DNA from: Porodaedalea pini
Lineage: Eukaryota > Basidiomycota > Agaricomycetes > Hymenochaetales > Hymenochaetaceae
NCBI GenBank assembly: GCA_002794775.1
Contig: NBAY01000088.1
Location: 1 to 64,000, forward strand
Length of the DNA: 64,000 bases
Direction: 5' to 3'
The translations under genes and the position numbers were made by a program. This document shows positions 12,101 through 22,374 of this stretch, piece after piece; the stretch's first letter is position 1; each line of letters opens with the position of its first letter. Under the pieces are notes generated by a model. It was not told the DNA's origin and did not search any database. It saw nothing but the letters and a program-made list of their open reading frames with translations.

Positions 12101-12622
12101 CTGGTCAAGGCAGCTGATGACATGAAGCGCTACCAAGACCGGACAGCAGGGGTATCGGTGGAGTACCAGACTGGCAACAAGGTCTTCCTGGATGGTTGGA
12201 ACATCAGCACAGACGCGCCAACAAAGAAGCTAGCAGACAAGTGGTACGGACCCTTCAAAATCATCGACAAGGTGGGTGCGAACACGTACAAGCTCAAACT
12301 CCCCAAGCAATGGAAGACAGTCCACCCTGTCTTCAATGAAGCCCTGTTGAAACCCGCCATTGAACCATCCTTTGAAAGCCAGAAACAACCTCCACCACCA
12401 CTGCCCGACATCATTGACAACGAGGAGGAATATGAGGTTCAGGAAGTTATCGACTCATGTCTGCACCGAGGAAAGCTACAGTACCTCGTCAAGTGGGTCA
12501 GATACAATGAACCGATTTGGCAGCCAGAGACGGACTTCGGCGAGAACGCAAAGGAGGCGATCGTGGAGTTCTACCAGAAACACCCTGGCACTCCTCGAAA
12601 ACTCAACATTCCTCGCCAATGA
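9092..12622 (+). pseudogene. pol: pol polyprotein of the gypsy element with three stops
   Basis: The frame opens about 15 nt before the gag stop in the -1 phase, suggesting frameshift expression of pol. Domains in order: aspartic protease with LVDSGCTGS (Asp codon at 9368); reverse transcriptase with VYLDDIL (YLDD at 10310-10321); RNase H with DKEMLAIVSALKEWR; integrase HHCC zinc finger (HDSVLAGHPG, GCDRCQ); DDE residues at codons 11555, 11735 and 11843; GPF motif (KWYGPFKI); and a C-terminal chromodomain near 12431-12585 (YLVKWVRYNEPIWQPE). Stops at 9608, 10577 and 11438 are all TGA where CGA (Arg) would fit. Ends at TGA 12620-12622 just before the 3' LTR. Confidence 0.93.
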
Positions 12623-12689
12623 CTCCATCCACTCTTTGTAGACACCGAGCCAGACGACCACGATCTTGGTTGGTCGGGACGCCCAACCT

Positions 12690-12703
12690 TGAGGGGGGGG
12701 TAA
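12690..12703 (+). promoter_or_regulatory. Polypurine tract of the gypsy element
   Basis: GAGGGGGGGGTAA directly precedes the 3' LTR start at 12704, the expected place for the plus-strand primer of reverse transcription. Confidence 0.8.
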
Positions 12704-13135
12704 TGTCAGGACTCGAACCTTTCCTTTCTTTTATTTTCCTTTTATCGTTTCTTTTCTTTTAATCGCTCCTTTTCATTATAATTAATCATCTTTTCAATCA
12801 TTTCCCACACTCCTTTCACATGACCTTCATTCATTCCATTCCAAGTTACATAAACTATACAGTACTTAGATAATCCGGTCTCACAATTGGCGCGAATAAA
12901 AGGTTCGAGGAACTCGCATGAACACTTGTTCTGCTTTTCCTCTTACCTCTGCAACGACCTAGGTGAGACCGCGTCCCCTCCTGTAGTAGTGTATATTGTA
13001 TTAATCCTCTTACCTCCGCGATGACCTAGCCTGAGTATAGCATGTCCCAAGTCCCCACTCAAGTATAGCATGTCCCAGACGACAGTCAGCCGAGGCCTGC
13101 CCAGTCCGAGTCATCTCCTGGACTCCCACCTAACA
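12704..13135 (+). repeat. 3' LTR of the gypsy element
   Basis: Starts TGTCAGGACTCGAACC and ends CCCACCTAACA. Followed by CCGAG, the partner of CTGAG before the 5' LTR. It is the same length as the 5' LTR, and only transitions separate the two. Confidence 0.95.
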
Positions 13136-15090
13136 CCGAGGCTTATTTTCAAAAAGGAGCTATGATGGAGAAAGGGCATGCATCTTCGCATGTCTTTCGC
13201 ATAATACAACTCCTAATATGCTTTGCATGGAACAGCTACTCCCTCAGAGACAGTGCCTCCTTCGCTGAGCAAGCCTCCAGCACAACATTTGATCTCATTG
13301 GTGACGACGGTGTTGCAGGTCGATGCTGCCATAATACACAACTCAAATGGGGCCAGAAGAAAAATAAGTTTGTAAAAGGCAATGGTGAAGGTGCGGACAA
13401 CATGAAAATCGTAAAGACGGAAGGTGGAAGGCGCCTTCCCGTGACATACCACAGTGGACGTTACGGTGAGTGGAAGGCGAAGACGCTGCGGCGCGCACGT
13501 CTGCAATTGCCGCATAGGAAGATGCAACGAAAGAGGAAGGGATAACCGACGGCGCGGTGAAGATTGCTATTGGCGTGAAGAAAGAGGTCAACTTTCCGGC
13601 TTGGTATATGAACATGCGTTGGTTGTTCTGTAATCCCTCACTTTGTGCTGACAAGTATTATAGGCGCTGATCAGGGTCAATATGACATGCGTCTTCAGAG
13701 GGAGCTCTGAGCTTGAGGAGCCCATAGTAATCCGTCCGACTACAGAAACGGCCATGTATCCCTACTACACCAAATGGATCAAGAGCTGTCGTGATCTACC
13801 CCTCAAGCCCAACCAGTGGATCAGTGTTGCACGCTGTGAGTTCAAGAGCCCCCAGCTGTTCCTCCATACGTGCAAATTCCTATGGCAGGAAGGCCACACT
13901 GCGCATCTCACAAAGGAGGCTGACACTGAAGTACAGGAAATTCTCAATCTACATTGTCGCGTGTACGAGGAGCCGCTTACTGTACCCATCATCCCAGGCG
14001 TCAAGTCCGAGAAGGAGAAGTTTGCCGGTGGTCTTTACATGACGACCGTGGAAGGCTTCATTCCAATGACCAGCCATGGCATCCGGGCTGCGATGTCGCA
14101 TTGCCTTGACCAAGACTTCTCACGGCCAGAGATGTTCAACATTGTGGCTGAAGACCTGGACGATCCGCAGGGTACAGGTCTGAATGGTGGCAAATTATTG
14201 TGTGGTAGAAGTCGTGGGGCCTTAACACGCGCACGATCGGAATCATGGTTGTGATTCATGGCGACAACCAGGGTCTTGTTCTCCCATCACTCGTCGCTCG
14301 CATCCAAGCAATCGCTGTCCCCCTGCGATATCACCATGTGCACTAATAAGCAGGAGCTCGTGAAGATGCTCAGGAAAGCCAGTATCTGCACAAAGGCGGA
14401 CATACAGGACAGCTACACTCCTGGCTACAAGTTCAACGACTGGGATCAAAAGTTGCGAAATTTCAATTATTCCTTATTTCTTGGTTTTCCTGTCATCTTA
14501 CAAATGGCTTTTTGTCTGGTGTGTGCCACTTCGCCTCGAACTCTGTCCGATCGACATCCAGAAGAAGCAAACACTTCCTGTGCGATGTGGTACAGGCGTG
14601 AAGGCACCAGTAGCACTCGCAGAACTGGAGACTGCAGTACCTGGACTTCCCGAGACTATCCAACAGGAGATGTTTGAGCGCATGAAGGCTTTGCACACTC
14701 TGTACATGTCTCACCTGCATGTCATAACCAAATGAGACAATGTTGTGCTGACACTCGACAGCAAATATGTTGCAGTCCTTCCACGGTGCGAAGAGAAAGC
14801 GTGCGAAGATGACATCAAGGAGCACAGTGGACGCAAGTGTGTGTTTCCTCTCCTTCCTCCACTTTGCTAAAGCGAGTGAACTGACCATTATCCTATTCTA
14901 CATAGCTCGGAACCATAAGACATATGCGTGCCATCTGCAGGCGCAAAGTTGTGTGCCATTCCCTTCAATCAGGTGCAGTACCCACCCATCGAGTCTGGCA
15001 CCAATAGCGCTCACAGAACTGGAGACTGCTGTATCTATGATCAGCATTGTGGCTCTTATTCACGGTGATCTTCCTGTGTGTGCTCCATGA
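13136..15090 (+). pseudogene. Captured prolyl-tRNA synthetase, catalytic and C-terminal parts
   Basis: Decayed class II synthetase. About 13545-13620 keeps ITDGAVKIAIGVKKEV and FPAWYMN. A large deletion follows, and the best stretch is 13697-14200 with ELEEPIVIRPTTETAMYPYY (motif 2 area), FLWQEGHTAHLTKEAD and SEKEKFAGGLYMTTVEG. After 14250 come [57 protein letters not shown] and, after an intron, the EPQD..APSAGAKS end. Introns are still present (for example 14840-14900), so the capture was from DNA, not from mRNA. Stops, frameshifts and loss of a splice acceptor (TCTG where copy 2 has CCAG) make it non-functional. Confidence 0.82.
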
Positions 15091-16172
15091 CCTGTTTGTT
15101 AAGTAGGTCGAGTAACTACAGACATGTATGGAATGAGTACGGAATAGCATAATTTATATTGAAGAAAAATCGGAATACATGAATAAACAATGAAGAAAAA
15201 GTGGAATGCACAAATAAATGATGAAGAACTACTGGAATGCACTAATAAATGATGTGAATGCTAAGAGAATACTAGAGAAAGTCTAGGATACAGGTGAAAA
15301 ATGATAGAATACCACAGAATACGGAATACCCTTATAGAATCTGCCTAGTATGGAATCAGCCGGAATCACCAGCTGATTCCGGCAATTCCGCTATTTTCCG
15401 CCGGGGAGGTTTTTCCTGATGACCTTGAGTACTTTGTCCCACTGGAACCTGGGGAAGTTGATACCGACTATAAGAAGTACAATCAGCCGAACGTAGTAAT
15501 CAAATACGCTCCAGGCTCTGCTCAGCTGCCAATAGCACAATGGGCATTTGTTGCGAAACAATTCACATGTCGGCCTCTCGATGGCAAAGACGACGGAAAG
15601 GTATGAACTGTTCTAGTTCATCTTCAAGTCCTTGTTGATCTAATCAACGGTTTCGTGTCCCACAGTATTCAGTCGTTAAAGGAGTAAAGGTTTCAGATGC
15701 CTCCGTGAGAGAACTCAAGGAACTCGTAGATGCGAGCCAAATTAGACTGAAAGCTGCAGAACTCGACCCTGCGGGGGAGTCTAGTTCAGGCAAGGTAGAG
15801 GCAGAGAAAGAACCGGCTCCGAAACCACTGAACAAAAAGGATAAGGGGATTGCAATGACAAAGAGCTGGAGATGGGGGGATGAAAGTACCCAGAAGCCCC
15901 TACATAGTGGAGGTGGTGAGAGTACGGGAACACCGCAGAAAGCCACCCGAAGTGGGGACGGCAAGGCATCTCCAGTATCTTCCAACCCTTCCAGGGAAAT
16001 GCGAACACCTGCACATCGCGGTGGGGCACAAGAAGAAGGTTTGAGTCGAAGCTTTGCGAAGGTTGCGATTGCACCTCCATCAAAAGCACCGGAGAAAGAG
16101 AGAAGTAGTGGCAAGAAGGTATTTCGGCTTGGAAGTAGCAAATCATCCCATCCACGGTCTGAGGGGAACTAA

Positions 16173-16552
16173 CGTTACAACGTACTAGTGGTGAACTGAT
16201 AACTGGAGCTAGCGAGACATGTTTACTAGAATCGGATTTCAATTGCAAGAGCCGGTTTGATCTTTCCATGGAGGCCGCTTGTACGATGAGACTGCAATGC
16301 ATGTACACGGCGACTCGGACAAGAGAAAGATGAGACTGTTGGCATTAGTACTGATGTAAAGTTCGAATAAGTGATGCTCATGATTCTGAGACGCTCAATC
16401 AAGCAATCGCTTGCAGTTGCAATGTACCACTCTACGTTTAGCGTCCTCAGGCTCTCAGATTGCCATCTTAAAAGTTAAACGATGCAAAGAAATCATCCGG
16501 ATCAGCATCATGATGCTTGAGCACGCTTTTTTGCTGATGACGACGACTCTTA
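16173..16552. other. Intergenic
   Basis: Short stretch between the interrupted gene and the MITE. I see no gene, repeat or RNA here. Confidence 0.5.
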
Positions 16553-16696
16553 GTCCTGTTTGGATCAAATTTAACCACGCAATGATGCGTGGTTAGCTTA
16601 GATTTTGTCTCTTTTGAAGTAACATTATTTAGGATTGATGACAGAAAGCTGCAAAGGTAAGTTATCGCGGCATCAAAATCGCATCCGAACAGGCCC
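16553..16696. mobile_element. PIF/Harbinger-like MITE with TTA duplication
   Basis: A 144-bp element with ends GTCCTGTTTGGATC and, in reverse complement, GGGCCTGTTCGGATG. It is flanked by TTA at 16550-16552 and 16697-16699. Three-base TTA-type duplications and GGCCTGTTCGG ends are typical of PIF/Harbinger MITEs. It contains a small internal palindrome (AACCACGCAATGATGCGTGGTT). It lies 35 bp before a TATA box, so it may affect the small gene downstream. Confidence 0.65.
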
Positions 16697-16730
16697 TTAG
16701 CTCCATGCGTCAAAGCGAGCAATGAGCCTA

Positions 16731-16736
16731 TAAAAG
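16731..16736 (+). promoter_or_regulatory. TATA box
   Basis: TATAAAAGAG lies about 67 bp before the ATG at 16798, the same spacing as at the gene starting at 3852. Confidence 0.55.
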
Positions 16737-16797
16737 AGCGGCAATATGATTGGCATTCTTCACCCTTCAAGTTATTGAACACACCATTACAAAAGCC

Positions 16798-17172
16798 ATG
16801 TCACAGAAGGACGACTTTATGAGTGCAGATAAGAGGAAGGCGATTTTTGAGGAAAGTTGGACAAAGGATCCTCGGAGCGGAGGTGACGAGGCATCTACAG
16901 GAGATCCAAAAAGGAAGGAGGCAGTGCGGGGGAACCGGAGAGAGGGCCCGGGGTGCTCTCAGAGCGGAGGTGGCGAGACGTCCGCGGGAGAACTGGATAA
17001 GAGTGGACGTGACGAGACATCTATTATAGGATCTTCCGAGTCCAAAATTTCATCTACAAGCCGCGATAAGAAAACGTTTGCACAAGCTTTAACCGATCCC
17101 CGTCCTGAAGAGGTAGACAGAAGACGCTGGAAAGTATACAAGAAGCCGTCATCAAAAAGTAGCAATTCATAA
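16798..17172 (+). CDS. Small hypothetical Ser/Lys-rich protein
   Basis: Intronless 124-residue protein beginning MSQKDDFMSADKRK. Low complexity, rich in Gly, Ser, Lys and Glu, with SGGGETSAGE-like repeats and no membrane segment. The C-terminus (KTFAQALTDP..RRRWKVYKKPSSKSS) loosely resembles the tail of the gene split by the transposon (SFAKVAI..GKKVFRLGSSKSS), so the two may be diverged neighbours from a tandem duplication. The start is chosen as the first ATG after the TATA box. No function can be assigned. Confidence 0.5.
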   Translation: MSQKDDFMSADKRKAIFEESWTKDPRSGGDEASTGDPKRKEAVRGNRREGPGCSQSGGGETSAGELDKSGRDETSIIGSSESKISSTSRDKKTFAQALTDPRPEEVDRRRWKVYKKPSSKSSNS

Positions 17173-17723
17173 TTTCCAGGCTCAATGTCAAATTGCAAGA
17201 ACTCTTTAACTATTTCGTGTATTTTCCGTGACTTGGTAGTCTGCACGTTGAGGCTACAATACATGTAAAGGGAAAGTATGGAATAAACAATACCAGACCA
17301 CTATATTGCACCATTCGGTGCTCATTTTCCACACTCGCTTGCACCTCCGGCAGACCTGTGGAACTGGTTCAACCAAGTTCCGTGTGATCTAAGCTCACCC
17401 AACACACAACAGTCATACAAAGGTACTCAATAGCTAATTCAGAACTCTCTCTATATATGCATAGCACATCTGGCAAAGATGTCAGTGGCGAAGTCGCTTA
17501 TTCGACGCTCGGCGATATGTGGTTGAAAAAGATTGCGCTTATGAGGTTGAGTCGCGTCCGCCCTGTCACTCCAACCATCGTGTCGACAGCGCGCTCAGAT
17601 CAGACTGACGATATACGCATGACCAGAAAGAACGCCCATTACTTATCATAATGCACTCACTCAATACGTCGCGTCTGAAATGCTGCATAAAGCAGCCTTT
17701 CGCCGTCTTCTAGTCACCACACA
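17173..17723. other. Intergenic, no supported gene
   Basis: Short open frames only, without recognisable motifs. Confidence 0.5.
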
Positions 17724-17857
17724 ATGGCAACGCTCGCAGGCAAAATCGTCCTCGTCATCGGAGGGTCCTCAGGAACAGGATATGGCATCGCGAAGGCCGC
17801 TCTTCTCACACAAGCTACGCATGTTATCATCGCTCCTTCGTCGCAGCATAAAGTCCG
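17724..17857 (+). pseudogene. Short-chain dehydrogenase, N-terminal fragment
   Basis: Starts MATLAGKIVLVIGGSSGTGYGIAK, the beta-alpha-beta start of the SDR Rossmann fold with the TGXXXGXG-type cofactor loop in the variant GGSSGTGYG. Similarity continues to about HVIIAPSSQHK and then stops; the catalytic Ser-Tyr-Lys region is absent. The frame runs on to 18071 but as non-SDR sequence. Either a truncated relic or a first exon whose remaining exons are lost; no further SDR exon was found. Confidence 0.6.
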
Positions 17858-19269
17858 AGTCGCACCTCGCACTTCGAGCTTACTAAACTTATCCCAAGCC
17901 CGGCTCTGCCTCTGTCTCAGCTTATTCCCCCTCCAACAAACTAGTAAACCTTACCATCCGCATCCATCCTACATTTCCGTACATCTGCATCTCCCCGGCG
18001 CACCATACCCCATTCCTCATCTCCCACATGGTTGCCACGCGCACCGCACCCGACCCTGCCTGTGCCCGTAGTGCATCTACAGCGCCGATATCTCGATATC
18101 TCGGAAACTTCTTTTTCATTCCATCATAAAGCGTAGGACTGGCCAACTAACTCTGAAGCTTGCGAGAGTGTTTGGAGCGCGCCTTGTATTCGACTCTTTC
18201 CCCTTCCCCTTCCGCCTGCGACGGTGTCGGCCTCGCGTACCTGTCGGTATTGGAGTTTGCAATGTTCGTCGGTGATCAACCATGCATCACGGATCTACCG
18301 TGGATTCTTTCTTCGGAAAGTATGCAGGTTGCTCGCCAAGCAAGTTAAACGCGTATGAACGCAGCGAGTGAGAAGAAAACAACAACGAAACTCGGGATCG
18401 CCGAGCGAAGCTCAACTCAAAGTTCCTTCCTCTCTCCGATCATTTGATGCGACTTTCACGAGTTGGAAGACAGGCCGATCATTACGGTAGGGTTCGGAGA
18501 AAGTTACATGTATGGAGCACAGCCCTCGGTTCGGAATACAACACTGACCTATTTCATCGAAGGAAACCCTGAAGAGAGCTCGTGCGTATGGCACGTATGA
18601 GCAATCGTCGCGCAAGGTTGTCGTCGGCGCGCCGATAGCGGGTCCGAGGGCCACGCAACCGAGCCGTAGGATTTATCTATTCTATTCCGTCGAGGCTACG
18701 CCAGAGTCGGCGTTCAAGCAAGAACACAACTTCAAAAATTATTTTCCTTGCTAACGCTGTCTCGGAGGAAGTACGAGTCCCAGTAAAGTAGTACACCCAG
18801 AGATACAGATGCAGTCTACGCATCTACACATTTGGGTGTACTTGGATTCCCAAGAAGGCGAGGTAGAACCGACTCGTGTTCCTTTAGAGATGCAGAATAA
18901 GCCGTCAAACCGCTCCTGAAGCATATTGACTAGGAGAGGCTTTGAGATTCTCTTCGAAGAACTTTGAAGAATCTCAAGAATCATTCCTCAGCAAATGGGG
19001 ATGCAATATCGGGAGAACCGTTCCCCGCAACTCTTCAGCACTCCCATGCCCCTCACCCGTCCGTCATCATTGTCTTACTGAAAGGCCACCTCGGTCAATA
19101 AACAGAATGCATTTGGGGCAAGAGAAGTAAATGATCAGCAGGAGACGTGGAAATTTGACGTCAGTCCGCCAATTCCCTCAGTCTTTATGCAATTTTTGAT
19201 AACCTGTCCATCCTCAAGGCCATCCAGACGCGCCTCCTCCCCCAAGAGTCCATCATGCAATATACCCGC
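17858..19269. other. Intergenic, with a short hairpin
   Basis: No gene recognised. An imperfect inverted repeat at about 18790-18841 pairs GTACACCCAGAGATACAGATGC with GCATCTACACATTTGGGTGTAC. The 19190-19269 part should be the 3' flank of the adenylate kinase gene. Confidence 0.5.
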
Positions 19270-20694
<1,425 letters not shown>

Positions 20695-21104
20695 GTCTAT
20701 AGTCTATGCTCGTTGTTGAAGAAAGAGATACTCTGAGGAAAAGCAGGGGAGCCAAAGAGGAGACAGATAAATAGCGGTGAGAGAGCTGTCGGCGGGTGCA
20801 GGCAGCGTCGGCGTCAGTGACGAGAACGACGATGAAGACGCTCGCGGATGGAAACGGCTCGGGCAAGAAAATGCAATGGACAACGTGTCATGCTGTTGAC
20901 GTAATCACCATGGACATAAGTACCAACTACCAATCAGACTCAGAGGCGTCGATCGCGGACATCCAAGCTTCTTTACTTGGGTACACATTCGCACGAGTAA
21001 AACTCTAACTCGCCGAGCAGCAGCAGCTAGGCTACATATCCAAGTGCTTCTGACGGACGCGTCTCGAAGTCGAAGAGCATAAACGTGTATACCATGTTGT
21101 GCTT

Positions 21105-22163
21105 ATGAAGAGCCCTCGTCTTATCAACATCCCCTCGTTCAATCCACTACGCCCTCTTCGTGGCCTGCCTCTGAGAAGACCTCTGGCTTTGACTCAAACA
21201 CGCCTAGCATCAAGGACAGCATCTTTTGCACCTGCGTTTCCAATGTCGGAAATAGCAACAGACGAGCTTCTCGCGCGTCTCAAAGCCCTCTACCCTACAG
21301 CATCCTCCGCCGTAGACTCCAATCAAAGCCGAGTCGTTACACAAACAGAGAACCCGTGGTATATTGTCGCTGCAGTTTCATTCAGTGCGAGCAACCGTCC
21401 TGATGGGATACCGCGCGTGTTCGAGTATGTAATGACCGAGCTTACTGCTCTCTCTGCAACAAGGGATGATAAGCTGCGCGTCGTGCTGCGGATGCGCGAG
21501 GCTCTATTCAAAGCTGGTCTGATCAGTGGATACTCGCGTGTATGCCCAATTTCTATTCCATACGCTACAAATGATATATAGTGCATTATTCTAGGCAATT
21601 TCTGCACTCATAGCGCTGTACGAGGCAACGCCAGAGGCACTCAGAGACAAAAGACTCGTCCGGTAGGTCTCACTTTTTCTGTTGCTCTTTAGAGTTGCTT
21701 ACTTTTATATGAAGCGAGGTAGACAACGACAAAGTCTCCGACATGGTCACGCGAGGGGACCAGCTCTACACTGCCATGTACGGTGAGACTGCAGACTCCG
21801 TGCAGACTTTGCTCGATGCTATCCACCCTGACATGGGTTCGCACCCTCCCTGACTATTCTTTATACACATATCACCACTAAACGAATGAGTTCACCGCAG
21901 GCTGGTTCTCGAAGGTCATCGGCTACGGACACGTTTACGGCGCCCCGCAAATCCTTGCGCAGCGCGACACTTCATACGCCATCGTCGCTGCACTTGTTGC
22001 AATGGATACCCCACGCCAGGTTGGCTGGCACCTTGCGAACTGCCGGCGTGGCGGCGCGACGCACGAGGAAGTGTGTGCAGTACGCGATATCGCAATGCAA
22101 ATCGCGAGCGCGTGTGGTGTAAAGTGGCGTGATGGCGTGCCGCAGGTGCAAGAAGAGGCATAA
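21105..22163 (+). CDS. Carboxymuconolactone decarboxylase/AhpD-like protein
   Basis: Member of the CMD/AhpD alpha-helical family; some members act in peroxide defence or aromatic degradation, but fungal members of this type have no settled role. Four exons, 21105-21539, 21595-21662, 21715-21836 and 21901-22163, give 295 residues. The first ~45 residues are Arg/Leu-rich without acids, suggesting mitochondrial import, and a second ATG (MSEIATDELL) could give a cytosolic form. The core reads LRVVLRMREALFKAGLISGYSRAISALIALYEATPEAL and GWFSKVIGYGHVYG; the C-terminal part has DTSYAIVAALVAMDTPRQVGWH. The redox CxxC of bacterial AhpD is not seen. Intron 3 has a weaker GTTCGC donor. Confidence 0.8.
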
Positions 22164-22374
22164 TATAACATCTCGATCAGCATGTATGAAATGTTTCCGC
22201 TGCTTGCACGGCTCGTAAGTTCATGATCTTCTTTAAATAATACGATAGATTGGAGAAGTCGTGGAATAAACTAGAAACACGAGACACAAATATTAGTCGA
22301 GACAGTCCAAGCAGCGCCAAAAGGAAACGTGCTAGCGCAGAGTGCGAAGTCGAAACCAACGTAACGACCCGGAA

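Larger units (their letters stand above)
5834..13135 (+). mobile_element. Ty3/gypsy LTR retrotransposon with chromodomain
   Basis: A 7302-bp element with 432-bp LTRs at both ends, each TG..CA. Flanks are CTGAG (5829-5833) and CCGAG (13136-13140), a 5-bp target duplication with one transition. Order of domains is gag, CCHC knuckle, protease, RT, RNase H, integrase, GPY/F and chromodomain, the arrangement of chromoviruses. A G-rich polypurine tract (GAGGGGGGGG) precedes the 3' LTR. The element is dead: gag is interrupted by a ~980-bp insertion, and at least four stops lie in the coding frames. It sits inside the captured ProRS gene of the older DNA transposon. Confidence 0.95.
4254..15421 (+). 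mobile_element. Gene-carrying TIR transposon, copy 1 (Pack-type)
   Basis: DNA transposon starting CATCAGGAAAAACCTCCC and ending with the exact reverse complement, with weaker symmetry to about 36 bp. It is flanked by AC at 4252-4253 and 15422-15423. Without the nested gypsy element it is about 3.9 kb, matching the 3956-bp second copy at 41806. The subterminal left kilobase and right ~500 bp are closely similar between copies and packed with GGAAT-type motifs (TGGAATTGCACAGAATTG, GGAATACACAAATAAA). Inside is a decayed prolyl-tRNA synthetase gene, not a transposase, so it is non-autonomous. The superfamily cannot be named: 2-bp duplications with these ends fit no family I can assign with confidence. 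Confidence 0.85.
3852..16172 (+). pseudogene. Hypothetical protein gene split by a transposon nest
   Basis: Unrecognised host gene of about 361 residues. Coding parts are 3852-4253, 15424-15600 and 15666-16172. The first junction is not an intron: it is the 11-kb transposon at 4254-15421. Dropping that element plus one AC copy brings the frame back exactly, turning ..GQN into LEYFVPLEPGE... The second junction is an ordinary intron (GTATGA..CACAG). The N-terminus is Ser/Thr-rich. The middle holds ordered-looking segments such as LGKTGDGRLRTV and IGETIWDRWPMQMFV. The tail is Lys/Ser/Gly-rich and ends near GKKVFRLGSSKSS. The tail resembles that of the small gene at 16798. Apart from the insertion no stop was seen, so the disruption may be recent or still segregating. 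Function unknown. Confidence 0.7.

Noticed and set aside
13136..15090. Functional prolyl-tRNA synthetase gene
   Set aside because: Frameshifts, a large deletion in the catalytic part, lost splice acceptor and the gypsy insertion rule this out.
4254..15421. Reading the element as a Helitron
   Set aside because: Helitrons can capture genes but have no terminal inverted repeats and insert between A and T without duplication; both features here differ.
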